27,383 bases of DNA from CAZQQN01 sp964549595 (GCA_964549595.1 CAZJWK010000025.1:1-27383), one strand, 5' to 3'; counted from the stretch's first letter, positions 1 through 9,796 are shown. Notes: generated from the letters alone by a model not told the origin. A program made the numbers and translations.

Positions 1-1927
1 AATTTGGATTTGAGGGAAGTGTTGTTTTATCATCAATGATGAAAAGACGCTTTTGGGAAACACTTAATGCCCTATTTTCTAACCCGTCTTTTAAAGTGCT
101 ATCTTTGGATAAGGAGTTTTTTTGAATATCATTTTTTGAAAGGCCCTGACTCCAAAAAAAGCGATAAGTGTTGAATTTCAGTTGTTCCTCATTGCTTAAT
201 GCCTTGGGATCCCCGGTTAAATGAATTTTTCCGGGTTTTAAGCTGGCTACTACTGTATGGTTATTTACCGTTAAGAAAGCTAATTTAGAAAGTTGTTGGT
301 TTTGCCATAGGTGGTAATTAATTAAGGTTAACAAGCCAAGGGAGGCAAATAACCCTATGGCCAACCAGGTTTTGTGTCTAAAAATAAAACCCAGAAACCA
401 ACCGGCTAACCCCAGATAGATCAACCAAAACTCCCAAGTGGTAATGAAAATTTCATTAATTAGCGAATAAGGGAGGCTTTGAACTGCTTTAATCAGGTAG
501 TTCAGCCCGTATAGCAAGTAATCCAGAATGTTTCCAAAAAGGTACGCCAATGAGGAAAAAATGCCATAGGAAAGCCCCTTAAATAAGAAAAAAATAAAAC
601 CGGTTGGGACAATCAGAAAGGCAGCAGGAATAACTACGAGGTTAGATATTAGAAAGTAGGAGGGAAACTGATTAAAGTAGAATAAAGTAAGGGGAAATGT
701 GGAAAGCTGTGCTGCTATGGATACCGCTGTGATTGCCCAAATCTGGTCTATCAGCCAAAAACGGGGTTGGGGCAATAAACCATAAATTTTGGGTTGTAGA
801 AAAACGATGCCTAAAACAGCCGCATAAGATAGTTGAAAACCCACTTGGGTAATAAGAAAAGGATTTATCAGTAAAAGGATGAACATGGAGGTTAAAATCG
901 AGCCATAAACATTAGTCAATCGCTTCATGTTGGATCCGATAGCCACAAACGTAAACATCGTAGAAGCCCTGATGACAGAAGCCGGTAAGCCGGTTAGGCA
1001 GGCGTAAATCCAAAGGATTAAAATGATAATTAACATTTTGACGTAAGGACCGGAACGGATAGGGTTCAGGAAACTTAGCCCGAAGTTTAACATGAGGTAA
1101 ATGATTCCGACATGGAGTCCGGAGACCGCCAGTACGTGCATGGCACCTGTACTGGAATAGGAGTGTCTCAGCTCGGGGTCTATGGCTTCCTTATACCCTG
1201 CCAAAAGGGCATAGGCTACGGCTTTTTCATCTTCTCGTGTAATGACAGCCGATAACCAATCCAACAGTTGATGCCTTATGCTATAAATGGTTTGGAAAAA
1301 AGCAGCACCTTCATTTTCTCCGGTAAAGTGCCAATCTTCCGGTTTCAGAAAAGCCTGATGATAGATTTGCTTGTTGGCCAGGAAGGCCTTAAGGTTAAAT
1401 TGTTTTGGATTTGGAGGGGGATCCAGGGTGTCAAATTTATTGGTAGCAATCAGTAAGTCTCCATACTTAAGCTGCCGGGCAAGACTATCCTTCCTAAGGT
1501 AGGCAATAACACGGCCTTTTTTGGGTAAAATTTGGTTATCTTGAATAAGGCCTTTTACAGAGCCTTTCACTTGAATGGTTTCAGACTTTTCAATCGGAGG
1601 TTTTGTGATCTGTAGTAAAACGAAATCTGATTTGCTGTTTGAGTGGCTGAAATGGGAAGCGTCATCTTTGGAGTATAAGGTGTTTACACGATAAATACCC
1701 AGCCCGAAAAAAAACATCACAATAAAAAAAGCTGGAAGCCAATACCATGTTTTCCATCTTTTTGTTATTTTGTGCGCCACTACGGATAAAATTAGTAAAC
1801 CAATCCCTATGCAAAAAGGATATTGAATGGTTAATCCTTTTAGGCTGATAAGGGCAACTATTAAACCGATAAAATAGGCCAAAAATATCCTAAATAGTGG
1901 TATTTTTTGCCAGGGATAGCCAATCAT
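1..1927 (-). CDS. comEC: ComEC/Rec2-family competence protein, 3' end cut by window edge
   Basis: An open frame of about 642 codons runs from an ATG at 1927 to the left edge of the window without a stop. The translation starts MIGYPWQKIPLFRIFLAY, has several hydrophobic segments near the N terminus and a soluble DUF4131-like stretch (VKGSVKGLI, FNLKAFLA). The ComEC core follows: LLAGYKEAI, then the hallmark TGAMHVLAVSGLHVG, then about eight further membrane segments, including LPASVIRASTMF. Family members form the inner-membrane channel that passes single-stranded DNA into the cytoplasm during natural transformation. The visible end (about residues 560-642) is a soluble tail starting near NNHTVVASLKPGKIHLTG. 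Most of the protein is therefore present and only the last part is missing. No other competence gene is in the window. The membrane topology and motif make the family call secure; active transformation is not shown. Confidence 0.93.
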   Translation of the reverse strand, partial: MIGYPWQKIPLFRIFLAYFIGLIVALISLKGLTIQYPFCIGIGLLILSVVAHKITKRWKTWYWLPAFFIVMFFFGLGIYRVNTLYSKDDASHFSHSNSKSDFVLLQITKPPIEKSETIQVKGSVKGLIQDNQILPKKGRVIAYLRKDSLARQLKYGDLLIATNKFDTLDPPPNPKQFNLKAFLANKQIYHQAFLKPEDWHFTGENEGAAFFQTIYSIRHQLLDWLSAVITREDEKAVAYALLAGYKEAIDPELRHSYSSTGAMHVLAVSGLHVGIIYLMLNFGLSFLNPIRSGPYVKMLIIILILWIYACLTGLPASVIRASTMFTFVAIGSNMKRLTNVYGSILTSMFILLLINPFLITQVGFQLSYAAVLGIVFLQPKIYGLLPQPRFWLIDQIWAITAVSIAAQLSTFPLTLFYFNQFPSYFLISNLVVIPAAFLIVPTGFIFFLFKGLSYGIFSSLAYLFGNILDYLLYGLNYLIKAVQSLPYSLINEIFITTWEFWLIYLGLAGWFLGFIFRHKTWLAIGLFASLGLLTLINYHLWQNQQLSKLAFLTVNNHTVVASLKPGKIHLTGDPKALSNEEQLKFNTYRFFWSQGLSKNDIQKNSLSKDSTLKDGLENRALSVSQKRLFIIDDKTTLPSNPN

Positions 1928-1962
1928 TTGCTGTATAATTCTATTTTCAATTAAAATTTTAT

Positions 1963-1991
1963 TAAATCTAATTTGAATTGGTAAAGTTCAA
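1963..1991 (-). promoter_or_regulatory. Candidate Bacteroidota-type promoter for comEC
   Basis: On the minus strand TTG (1991-1989) is followed after 18 bases by TAGATTTA (1970-1963), one mismatch from the Bacteroidota -7 consensus TAnnTTTG. The spacing lies in the usual 17-23 range and would give a leader of roughly 30 nt before the ATG at 1927. This is a motif match only, in an AT-rich spacer where chance matches are expected. Confidence 0.3.
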
Positions 1992-2160
1992 AAATCTTTA
2001 AGGTCAAACCAATGAAAATTGCTTGGAAAAGTAGCTTTTATTTTTTAGTTTTATAATGCGGTATATGTATTTTAAAGTTACAGGAGGAAGGACTTCAGGC
2101 AACGCATAAAAGAATTCTAACGTCTGTTTTAAAAAGGTTATTAATGTTCTGAGGATCTTT

Positions 2161-5100
2161 ATGGGCAAAAGAATCTTGATTTTTCTTTGCTTTTTTTGCT
2201 TTTTCCTAACCGGAGTTTGTGCTCAGCCAACGGCGGATTTCAAGGTAAACAAAAAATCCGATTGCAGTCCTTTATTGGTTAAGTTTACAGACTTATCATC
2301 AGGCAACATTAGTAGTTACCTATGGAGGTTCGGAAATGGTAATACTTCTGCCAAAAAGGATCCTCAAGCCCAATATGTTACTCCGGGTAAATACACCGTA
2401 ACTTTAATTGTGACGAACCAAAATGGGCAAAAAGACACACTCACCAAAAAGGATTTGATTGAAGTTTATTCCAAACCGGATGCTGGTTTTTCTTTAAGCC
2501 CCGAAAAGGGATGTGCCCCTTTAACGGTAAACTTTAATAATCAAAGTAAAAAGGGATCCGGTGCTATTTCAACATATACATGGGATTTTGGGGATGGGAA
2601 TGTTTCCAATAAGGTAAATCCTGATCATCAATATAATGATCCGGGAAATTACTCTGTCTCTCTGAACATAAAAGATAAACACGGTTGCGAAGATAATGTG
2701 GTGAAACAGAATGTGGTTTCGGTTTCCCAAAAGCCTTATGTAGCCTTTTCAGCACAGGATACGGTGGCTTGTAACCCGCCTTTAACGACCCATTTTAAAG
2801 AAAAAGCCAAATCCAATACATCAGGGGGGCTGAGTTTTCAATGGCATTTTGGGGATGGAAAAACCTCCAGTAAAAAGAATCCCAATCACACTTACCAAAC
2901 CAATGATCAATTCAATGTCCGGCTCACTGTTACAGATTCAATGGGTTGTCAAAATGCCTTGCTAAAAAGCAACTACGTGCGGACCAACAAGGTTCTGGAT
3001 TCTTTTAAGTACGACCTGAATATTTCCGCTACCCGTAGAAAAGGTTGCAAGACGCCTTTTTCGACCCAATTTAATGTGAATGGACAAACTTCATCCATCA
3101 AATCCTGGTTTTGGAAGTTTGGTGACCGGAATGTAAGTAATGATAAAGCTCCTTATCACACCTATTTTAATACGGGCTCTTATGACATCACCTTAAAGGT
3201 TACGGACCAAAAAGGTTGTGTACAAAAAAATAGTATTCTGGATTTCATTCAGATCAAAAAGCCGGAAGCCCGGTTTAAGGTTTCTCCCAGAAAGGGGTGT
3301 AAACCATTAGGAACCCAATTTACGGATATTTCAAGTTCCTTCGATCCCATTACCCAATTTGAATGGCATACGGGGGATGGTAGCACCTTGAATGGTGCAA
3401 ATCCGCAATATACCTACCAAGACAGTGGTGTTTTTTACCCAGAACTAATCATTACCACAAAAAATGGTTGTAAGGATTCCATAAGTCCATTGCCTGTTGA
3501 AGTCGGGGTCAAGACGCAACCGGATTTTACCGTGAATGAGCGCGTAGGATGCCTGAAACACAGGGTACGTTTCACGAACTTTACGAACCGATCCAGCCCA
3601 AAAGCCGATAAGTTTGCCTGGCATTATGGAGATGGTTCTTTACCGGATAGCTTTGAAAATCCCCATCATACCTATGATGTGAAACCGGATTCGTTACCGG
3701 TAACCCTTGAGGCCATTCATAATGGCTGCGTAGACACAAAAACCAAAAAAGATTACATTGTCATTCAACCCCCTTATTCGGATTTTGGAATTAAAAATGA
3801 TTCTTGCATAGATAGGAGAGTACAGTTTGTGGATAGTTCGATAGGCGCTGATAGCCTTAAATGGATCTTTAGTGATGATTCGGTATCCTTTAAAGAGAAT
3901 CCGGTGCATGTTTTCCCGGACCAGAAAAAAGTTGGCGCCAAATTGATAACCTGGAATTATTCAACCGGATGTGTGGATACCAATACGAAACAATATGAAC
4001 CTTTTAACGCTGAGTTAAAGGCTCTTAGCAGCGGGGGTTGTGCACCCAAAGTGGTTAAAGGGAAAGCTGAAGCCAGCCGCAATGCAAATTTTCATTGGAC
4101 ATTCGGGAATGGTGATTACGCCACGGGTCAAAAAGTAAATACCAGTTATGAAAAGCCTGGTATTTATGACGTCAAATTGGTAGCGGTTTCTACCAAAAAG
4201 CGGTGTAAGGATACCATTAAGAAAGCAGATGCCGTTGAAATCAATGGAAATTTTGTTGATTTATCCGTAAGCCGGAAACAGGGTTGCCTTCCTTTTACCA
4301 CCTCATTTTCTACTACTGTGAAACCTTCCGGTTCTGTGGAAACAGAATATTTGCTAACGGGGGATGGAAACAGGATTGAGAATCCTTCCGGGATTGAAAA
4401 ATATACTTACCAGAAGGCTCCTGAAAACAGAAGTGAGTGGTTTAAAGCCCGGTATTTGGTAAAGGATTCAGCGGGGTGTGAAAATTCAAAAGTGGTTAAG
4501 GTCCGGCCTTCCGAGCCGAGACCAGAAATAGCCATATCAAAATCACCTTATTGCGATAGCATAACCTACCATTTTAAAGCCGGTTTAGTGGACAGTAATG
4601 GTGTGTTACCCCTTTCTCATCAGTGGAAATTTCCTAATACGGGTAAACAATCCACAAGGCCGGTTATCGATAAAAATTTTGATGAAACGGAAAATTTTCC
4701 GTTGTCATTGACATTCGAGGACTCACTGGGTTGTAAAGCCACCCGTAAAAAGGAAATTCAATTCAAAGCGAAGAATTTAAGGGCAGGATTTTCTTCTGAT
4801 ACTACCTATGGGAATTGTCCTCCGTTAGAGGTTAACTTTTTTGATAATTCCGAAGCGGGTTATGCCCCCATTAAGAAATGGAATTGGAGCTTTGGTGATA
4901 ATAGTTACGCTACTAACCAAAACCCGCAAAAGTTATATTTCCTCCCCGGTGAATACGGAGTAACCCTTACCGTGACAGATTCCATTGGCTGTAAAGCTTC
5001 TGTTAATGCGGAAAAATTCATTGTGCTGGACGGGCCATTGGCTACTTATGATTTTGGCCCTTTAACCGGTTGTGACCCTCACATGGTTAATTTTAACGCG

Positions 5101-7176
5101 GAAACGGAAGGCGCTTCTAAGGTTCAATGGGACTTAGGAGATGGCAATGTAGTAAGGGGAAGAAAAGTACAGCACCAGTACAAAAGAAGTTCTACATTTA
5201 TACCCCGTCTGATTTTGAGTGATTCATCGGGTTGTACTTATGCTTTGCCCCCACAAGATACTATCCGGGTAAAGCCCAGTCCCGATGCTCGGTTTTCGGT
5301 TAGGAATCGTTGTTTTGGTTATCCTACCTATTTCCGGGATAGTTCATTAGCCAATGCTTCTTCTAAAAAATGGGTTAAATGGTTTTTAAAAAATGATTCC
5401 TTAAAGAAAAAAGGTGAACAGGTCAGTCATGTATTTCAAAGCCCTGGCAAATATCGGCTTAAGCAAGTTGTGAAGAACTCCGGGGGTTGTTATGATACCT
5501 TAAAGCAAAAGGTCAAAATCGGGGGTTTGGATGCGAGGTTCACTGTATCCGATTCGACCGCTTGCATTCAGGAAAGGATTCAGTTTAAGGACAATACTTT
5601 GGCAGATACCACCATAGCCACAAGAAATTGGCTTTTCGGGGATAATGATGCTTCCTCTAAAAAAGCGCCTAAAAAATCCTACAAAAACAAAGGTAAGTAT
5701 GACGTAGAACTTACTGTTACCGATGTCATGGGGTGTCAAGACTCGCTTTTCAAGCCTGATTTTGTAGGTGTTGGAGACAAATCTAAGCCAAGGGCGCCTG
5801 AAATCAAACGGGTAACGGTATTAGATAACCAAAGGGTTTTATTGGAATTTGGAAAATACGAAGATTTTGATGTGGAGCGATATGTGATTTACCGGAAAAA
5901 ACATGGCGGCCTGTTTCAGCCTATAGATTCCATTCCTTACAGGGCTGATACTTCCTATGTAGACAGTCAATTGAATACGTTAAGGAATGCTTACTGCTAT
6001 AAAATTCAGGTGGAATCCTTTTGCCACAAATTGTCCAGCCTGGATAGCAGCGAAGCGCACTGTACCATAGAATTAACGGCAAAACCGGATACCAATAGGG
6101 CTGTGCTTAATTGGAGTCCTTACCAGGGATGGGATCAAATAAAACGCTACCGGATATTCCGGTCTAAAGGTGGGGAGCCTACCAATTTTCAACTGATAGG
6201 TAATGTTCCGGGGGATAGTACCTTTTACATCGATAGTCAGATTGTTTGTTACCAAAAACATTATTACAAAGTTAAGGCTGTCCAAAGCAAGAGAAACGCT
6301 CATGTTTCCCGGAGTGATACCAGCGGGGCAAAGCCCGTTTACATACCGAATGTCCCTACTAATCGGATCATCAGAGCAACCGTTAAGCACAATAGTTATA
6401 ACCGGGTAGAATGGACGAATCCTGAAAATACCGGTGTTTACCAATATTTCTTGACCAGGATAACCCCTAATGCACGGGATAAACACTTTAATAAAGTCTT
6501 AGAGGGGAATAAATTATTCTGGCGGGACAGCCATGTAGATGTGAAGGCTCATAGTTATCATTACAGGGTGCGCGTAATGGATAGTTGCCGGGATTTAGGG
6601 GGATATAGCAATCAAGGTAAGACCATTCTGCTTGGTGTGGAACTCAATGAGCAATTCCGGCCTAAATTATCCTGGACCCCTTATAAAAAATGGGCTAAAG
6701 GTGTGGATTATTACCGCATCCAAATTAGGCGTTCAGGAGAATTTCAAACCATTAGTAAAACTTCTTCCGGAAAGGACACGGCTTTTACTGATAATATTAC
6801 GGACCTTAATTCTATGGATGAGTACCGTTATAGGGTTCAAGCCGTTAAAAAGGGGGACTCAGAAATTATTAGTACTTCCAATGAAGCGGTAGCCGAAGAA
6901 AAGTCCAGGTTATACGTACCCAATGTTTTTAGCCCTAATGACGATAGCCACAATGAAACCTTTAAACCCGTTGGCCTATATATTAAGGACTACCACATGA
7001 AAATTTACGACCGGTGGGGGGAGTTAATCTTTGAAACCAAAAACCTGAATGAAGGTTGGGATGGAACCCATAACGGGAATACGGCCCAAGATGGGGTTTA
7101 TATTTATGAGATTAAAGCCATTGGGCTTGACAACAAAATTCACAACGTCCACGGGGATCTAACACTTATTAAGTAA
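2161..7176 (+). CDS. Giant secreted PKD/FN3-repeat protein with type IX secretion (type B) C-terminal domain
   Basis: The 1671-residue protein begins with a signal peptide (residues 1-21, cleavage likely after GVCA). About 14 PKD-like repeats of 75-95 residues follow, at roughly 22-1205. They are recognisable by WxFGDG-type cores (WDFGDG, WHFGDG, WSFGDN, WLFGDN) and the later TVTD strand. Almost every repeat has one Cys near its start (KGC) and one near its end (GC before D/E/Q), suggesting one disulfide per repeat. Residues about 1209-1580 look like four FN3-like modules (YVIYRKKHGG, YRIFRSKGGE, YRIQIRRSG). The last 88 residues (YVPNVFSPNDD, IYDRWGELIFE, GWDGTHNG, DGVYIYEIKA) are the gliding-motility-associated CHU_C/type B sorting domain, which directs export by the type IX system. 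Family knowledge suggests a cell-surface or released adhesin-like protein; the ligand is unknown. It stands alone, with no SprF/PorP-like partner nearby, and ends 12 bp from a convergent gene. Confidence 0.93.
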   Translation: MGKRILIFLCFFCFFLTGVCAQPTADFKVNKKSDCSPLLVKFTDLSSGNISSYLWRFGNGNTSAKKDPQAQYVTPGKYTVTLIVTNQNGQKDTLTKKDLIEVYSKPDAGFSLSPEKGCAPLTVNFNNQSKKGSGAISTYTWDFGDGNVSNKVNPDHQYNDPGNYSVSLNIKDKHGCEDNVVKQNVVSVSQKPYVAFSAQDTVACNPPLTTHFKEKAKSNTSGGLSFQWHFGDGKTSSKKNPNHTYQTNDQFNVRLTVTDSMGCQNALLKSNYVRTNKVLDSFKYDLNISATRRKGCKTPFSTQFNVNGQTSSIKSWFWKFGDRNVSNDKAPYHTYFNTGSYDITLKVTDQKGCVQKNSILDFIQIKKPEARFKVSPRKGCKPLGTQFTDISSSFDPITQFEWHTGDGSTLNGANPQYTYQDSGVFYPELIITTKNGCKDSISPLPVEVGVKTQPDFTVNERVGCLKHRVRFTNFTNRSSPKADKFAWHYGDGSLPDSFENPHHTYDVKPDSLPVTLEAIHNGCVDTKTKKDYIVIQPPYSDFGIKNDSCIDRRVQFVDSSIGADSLKWIFSDDSVSFKENPVHVFPDQKKVGAKLITWNYSTGCVDTNTKQYEPFNAELKALSSGGCAPKVVKGKAEASRNANFHWTFGNGDYATGQKVNTSYEKPGIYDVKLVAVSTKKRCKDTIKKADAVEINGNFVDLSVSRKQGCLPFTTSFSTTVKPSGSVETEYLLTGDGNRIENPSGIEKYTYQKAPENRSEWFKARYLVKDSAGCENSKVVKVRPSEPRPEIAISKSPYCDSITYHFKAGLVDSNGVLPLSHQWKFPNTGKQSTRPVIDKNFDETENFPLSLTFEDSLGCKATRKKEIQFKAKNLRAGFSSDTTYGNCPPLEVNFFDNSEAGYAPIKKWNWSFGDNSYATNQNPQKLYFLPGEYGVTLTVTDSIGCKASVNAEKFIVLDGPLATYDFGPLTGCDPHMVNFNAETEGASKVQWDLGDGNVVRGRKVQHQYKRSSTFIPRLILSDSSGCTYALPPQDTIRVKPSPDARFSVRNRCFGYPTYFRDSSLANASSKKWVKWFLKNDSLKKKGEQVSHVFQSPGKYRLKQVVKNSGGCYDTLKQKVKIGGLDARFTVSDSTACIQERIQFKDNTLADTTIATRNWLFGDNDASSKKAPKKSYKNKGKYDVELTVTDVMGCQDSLFKPDFVGVGDKSKPRAPEIKRVTVLDNQRVLLEFGKYEDFDVERYVIYRKKHGGLFQPIDSIPYRADTSYVDSQLNTLRNAYCYKIQVESFCHKLSSLDSSEAHCTIELTAKPDTNRAVLNWSPYQGWDQIKRYRIFRSKGGEPTNFQLIGNVPGDSTFYIDSQIVCYQKHYYKVKAVQSKRNAHVSRSDTSGAKPVYIPNVPTNRIIRATVKHNSYNRVEWTNPENTGVYQYFLTRITPNARDKHFNKVLEGNKLFWRDSHVDVKAHSYHYRVRVMDSCRDLGGYSNQGKTILLGVELNEQFRPKLSWTPYKKWAKGVDYYRIQIRRSGEFQTISKTSSGKDTAFTDNITDLNSMDEYRYRVQAVKKGDSEIISTSNEAVAEEKSRLYVPNVFSPNDDSHNETFKPVGLYIKDYHMKIYDRWGELIFETKNLNEGWDGTHNGNTAQDGVYIYEIKAIGLDNKIHNVHGDLTLIK

Positions 7177-7188
7177 AAAAACGGGGCA

Positions 7189-7686
7189 CTAATTATCCAG
7201 GCCATCAATGCTTTCGATGTAACTTTTCATGGTAAGGAAAATCAGGCCTTTGTTCTCCTCACTAACCAAAGGTTCTTCCTCCTCCATGTCCTCCTCGATG
7301 ATGGCATTAATCACGTATTTCAATAATGGCGCTTGGTTATGCCCGTTAACCAGAGCTTCTGCATTTTCTGTTAACCCTTCTTCACCCTCCTTTTCCAGGT
7401 AATTCAACATGGTTTCATTGTTCTTATCCGCTTTTTCAATTTCTTCATCTGGTATTTGAGGCAGCGGCTTTACTTTTTTGAAAGCATTCCATACATTAAC
7501 ACCGAGGAATAACAGGATCTCTTGCTCTTCGTTATTCAATTCATCCTCACCCATGCTCAGAAGAAAACCAAGGAGGTTGGGCTGTTCTTCGCTCATTTGG
7601 TAAACCATGTTTCTTAACTCTTCATCTTCAAGGTTATGAAGCTCTTCAGTTGATTGATCAATGATTTCATCCGAAACAGTTGCCAT
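7189..7686 (-). CDS. Small acidic protein of unknown function
   Basis: This gene encodes 165 residues from an ATG at 7686 to a TAG stop. I do not recognise the family. The protein is extremely rich in Glu and Asp, has no Cys, no signal peptide and no membrane segment, so it should be a soluble cytoplasmic protein. Predicted helical segments (for example NMVYQMSEEQPNLLGFLLSM and EEQEILLFLGVNVWNAFKKV) alternate with acidic linkers, and the C-terminal part contains LKYVINAIIEED and GLIFLTMKSYIESI. The core hydrophobic pattern and normal base composition argue for a real gene. It lies downstream of aspS on the same strand with a 159-bp spacer containing a perfect inverted repeat, so it may have its own promoter. 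It is convergent with the PKD gene. Confidence 0.8.
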   Translation of the reverse strand: MATVSDEIIDQSTEELHNLEDEELRNMVYQMSEEQPNLLGFLLSMGEDELNNEEQEILLFLGVNVWNAFKKVKPLPQIPDEEIEKADKNNETMLNYLEKEGEEGLTENAEALVNGHNQAPLLKYVINAIIEEDMEEEEPLVSEENKGLIFLTMKSYIESIDGLDN

Positions 7687-7751
7687 CTTTTAAATTTTTT
7701 ATCTGATACTGTTACTAATATCTAAAAATTTTTAAGAAATGTCCATAAAAG

Positions 7752-7774
7752 GGTTAAAAAATTGGTTTTTAACC
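7752..7774. repeat. Perfect 9-bp inverted repeat between aspS and the acidic-protein gene
   Basis: GGTTAAAAA (7752-7760) and TTTTTAACC (7766-7774) are exact reverse complements around a 5-base centre. The position is about 70 bp past the aspS stop and about 65 bp before the start of the next minus-strand gene. The stem is AT-rich and has no long U-run after it on the minus strand, so it fits an operator or a weak terminator equally well. Confidence 0.4.
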
Positions 7775-7845
7775 GGAAGATCTTAGACAAAGAAGAAAAA
7801 AATCATCTGTTTGGCAGGCGTTTAGAGTTACTTTAGCAAGTGGAA

Positions 7846-9603
7846 TTATTTTTTAAGAACGATGCCCAGTTCTTGCAATTGGGCCTCATCAATTTTCGAG
7901 GGAGCATCAATCATAATATCCCGACCAGCACTTGTTTTGGGGAAAGCAATGACTTCCCTGATGCTTTCAAAGCCTGCAAATAGTGTGCACATTCGGTCAA
8001 AGCCAAAAGCAATACCCCCGTGAGGTGGGGCACCATTTTCAAGGGCTTTGAGTAAGAAACCAAATTTCGACTCAGCTTCTTCCTTGCCGATTCCAAGTAT
8101 TTCAAAATATTTTTCCTGCATTGACCGATTATGGATACGAATGGAACCCGAGCCACACTCGTGCCCATTAAGCACAAAATCGTAAGAAGAGGCTTTGGCT
8201 TGAGTCGGATCCTTTTCCAAAGCTTCCAGATCGCTATCAAGCGGAGCTGTAAAAGGGTGATGAGCAAAGGTGTATTTTTCTGCTTCTTCGTCCCATTCCA
8301 TTAGCGGAAAATCAACAACCCACAAGGGTTTAAAATCATTGGGATCTTTCAACCCGAGCTCCTCTCCCAATTTTAAACGCAGATCATCCAATGCTTCTCT
8401 GGTTTTCTGAGTCGGGCCGGCTAAGATAAGCAATAAATCCCCGGGTTGAGCTTCAAAGCGTTCGGCCCAATTTTTCAGGGCTTCCTGGCTAAAAAATTTA
8501 TCCACAGAAGACTTGAAGCTACCGTCCTCTTGGTACTTCACCCAAACTAAGCCTTTCATACCCCTTTGGGGCTGCTTGACAAAATCTTCCAGTTGATCAA
8601 TCTGCTTGCGGGTATAGTGAGCGCATCCATGGGCATTAACCCCAACGATGGTACCCCCGGCCTCCAGAACACTTGAAAAAACCTTGAAATCGGTTCCTTT
8701 GACCAGATCCTCCAGGTATTTGAAGGTCATACCAAAGCGGGTATCGGGTTTATCGGTACCGTAGTGGTAAATTGCCTCATCATAAGATATGACAGGGATT
8801 TCCCCCATTTCAATGCCCTTCACCTCATGAAAAAGGTGCTTGATAAATTCACTAAAAATTTGAATCACATCATCCCTTTCAACGAATGAAAGTTCGCAGT
8901 CAATCTGGGTAAATTCGGGCTGGCGGTCTGCCCGGAAATCCTCATCCCGGAAACAACGGACAATTTGGAAGTATTTATCAAAACCCGCCATCATGATCAA
9001 TTGCTTAAAAGTTTGCGGGGATTGAGGCAAGGCGTAGAATTCGCCATGATGCAACCGGGATGGCACCACGAAATCCCTTGCCCCTTCGGGCGTGGATTTG
9101 ATCAAAAAAGGTGTTTCGACCTCCACAAAATCTTGCTTGGTCAAGTAATTACGAACTGCCTGTAGCATTTGATGGCGGAGGAGGAGCTTTTGCTGTTCTT
9201 GTTCGCGGCGCAGGTCCAGGTATCTGTATTGAAGGCGGAGTTCCTCTCCGCCATCGGTCTCATTTTCAATGGTGAATGGCGGTACGCTGGATTCGTTTAG
9301 GATCTGAAAGTGCTCTACTAAGATTTCGATATCACCGGTAGCCCGTTCCGGGTTTTTATTACTCCTTTCTGAAACCTTTCCCCAGGCCTGGATGACAAAT
9401 TCCCGGCCCAATTCTCGGGCCCTTTTGCATAATTCCGGCTGACTATCCATATTGAAGACCAGTTGAGTGATGCCATAGCGGTCGCGCAAATCCACGAAAG
9501 TCAGGCCCCCGAAATCCCGGTTAGCCTGCACCCAGCCGCTAAGCGTTACTTGTTGGTTAATATGGTCGATTCGCAATTCGCCGCAAGTGTGAGTACGGTA
9601 CAT
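7846..9603 (-). CDS. aspS: Aspartyl-tRNA synthetase
   Basis: The protein has 585 residues, the usual length of the bacterial-type enzyme. It charges tRNA-Asp in the cytoplasm using ATP. The N-terminal anticodon-binding OB fold is visible (RTHTCGELRIDHINQQVTLSGW). The class II catalytic core carries LPQSPQTFKQ, the motif 2 region FRDEDFRADRQPEFTQID, and the motif 3 region GIAFGFDRM near the C terminus. The segment between about residues 290 and 420 (GTIVGVNAHG, FSQEALKNWAE) corresponds to the GAD insertion typical of bacterial AspRS. The start is the ATG at 9603, preceded by a good -7 box. It is divergent from kbl and unrelated to its neighbours in function. Confidence 0.97.
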   Translation of the reverse strand: MYRTHTCGELRIDHINQQVTLSGWVQANRDFGGLTFVDLRDRYGITQLVFNMDSQPELCKRARELGREFVIQAWGKVSERSNKNPERATGDIEILVEHFQILNESSVPPFTIENETDGGEELRLQYRYLDLRREQEQQKLLLRHQMLQAVRNYLTKQDFVEVETPFLIKSTPEGARDFVVPSRLHHGEFYALPQSPQTFKQLIMMAGFDKYFQIVRCFRDEDFRADRQPEFTQIDCELSFVERDDVIQIFSEFIKHLFHEVKGIEMGEIPVISYDEAIYHYGTDKPDTRFGMTFKYLEDLVKGTDFKVFSSVLEAGGTIVGVNAHGCAHYTRKQIDQLEDFVKQPQRGMKGLVWVKYQEDGSFKSSVDKFFSQEALKNWAERFEAQPGDLLLILAGPTQKTREALDDLRLKLGEELGLKDPNDFKPLWVVDFPLMEWDEEAEKYTFAHHPFTAPLDSDLEALEKDPTQAKASSYDFVLNGHECGSGSIRIHNRSMQEKYFEILGIGKEEAESKFGFLLKALENGAPPHGGIAFGFDRMCTLFAGFESIREVIAFPKTSAGRDIMIDAPSKIDEAQLQELGIVLKK

Positions 9604-9626
9604 ATTATCTTTGATTTAGGAAAGGG

Positions 9627-9634
9627 CAAAGTTA
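9627..9634 (-). promoter_or_regulatory. Candidate -7 box for aspS
   Basis: TAACTTTG on the minus strand matches the Bacteroidota -7 consensus TAnnTTTG exactly and lies about 20 nt upstream of the aspS ATG. I do not see a TTG at the preferred upstream spacing, so only half of the promoter is supported. Confidence 0.4.
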
Positions 9635-9733
9635 GGGTTTTAGGGGCAATTGGGGATTGGTTAATGATCAATAAAATCCGGTTTAATTTATTGATTGGCT
9701 AATTTTTCAATGTTCAAGGCTTATGACAGGCCG

Positions 9734-9765
9734 TTGGCTAAGAAGCGATAAAAGCTTTAAATTTC
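9734..9765 (+). promoter_or_regulatory. Candidate promoter for kbl
   Basis: TTG (9734-9736), a 21-base spacer and TAAATTTC (9758-9765, one mismatch from TAnnTTTG) lie about 30 nt before the kbl ATG. A 10-bp palindrome CCAAATTTGG (9769-9778) follows in the presumed leader. This is motif evidence only. Confidence 0.35.
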
Positions 9766-9796
9766 ACCCCAAATTTGGAAACCAAAAGAAGGCACT

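Noticed and set aside
1268..1456. Small plus-strand open frame inside comEC
   Set aside because: The minus-strand comEC frame is continuous here and has strong family motifs; the small frame is a shadow.
6073..6486. A 137-codon minus-strand open frame inside the PKD gene
   Set aside because: It lies fully within a convincing gene on the other strand, and its translation has no family features.
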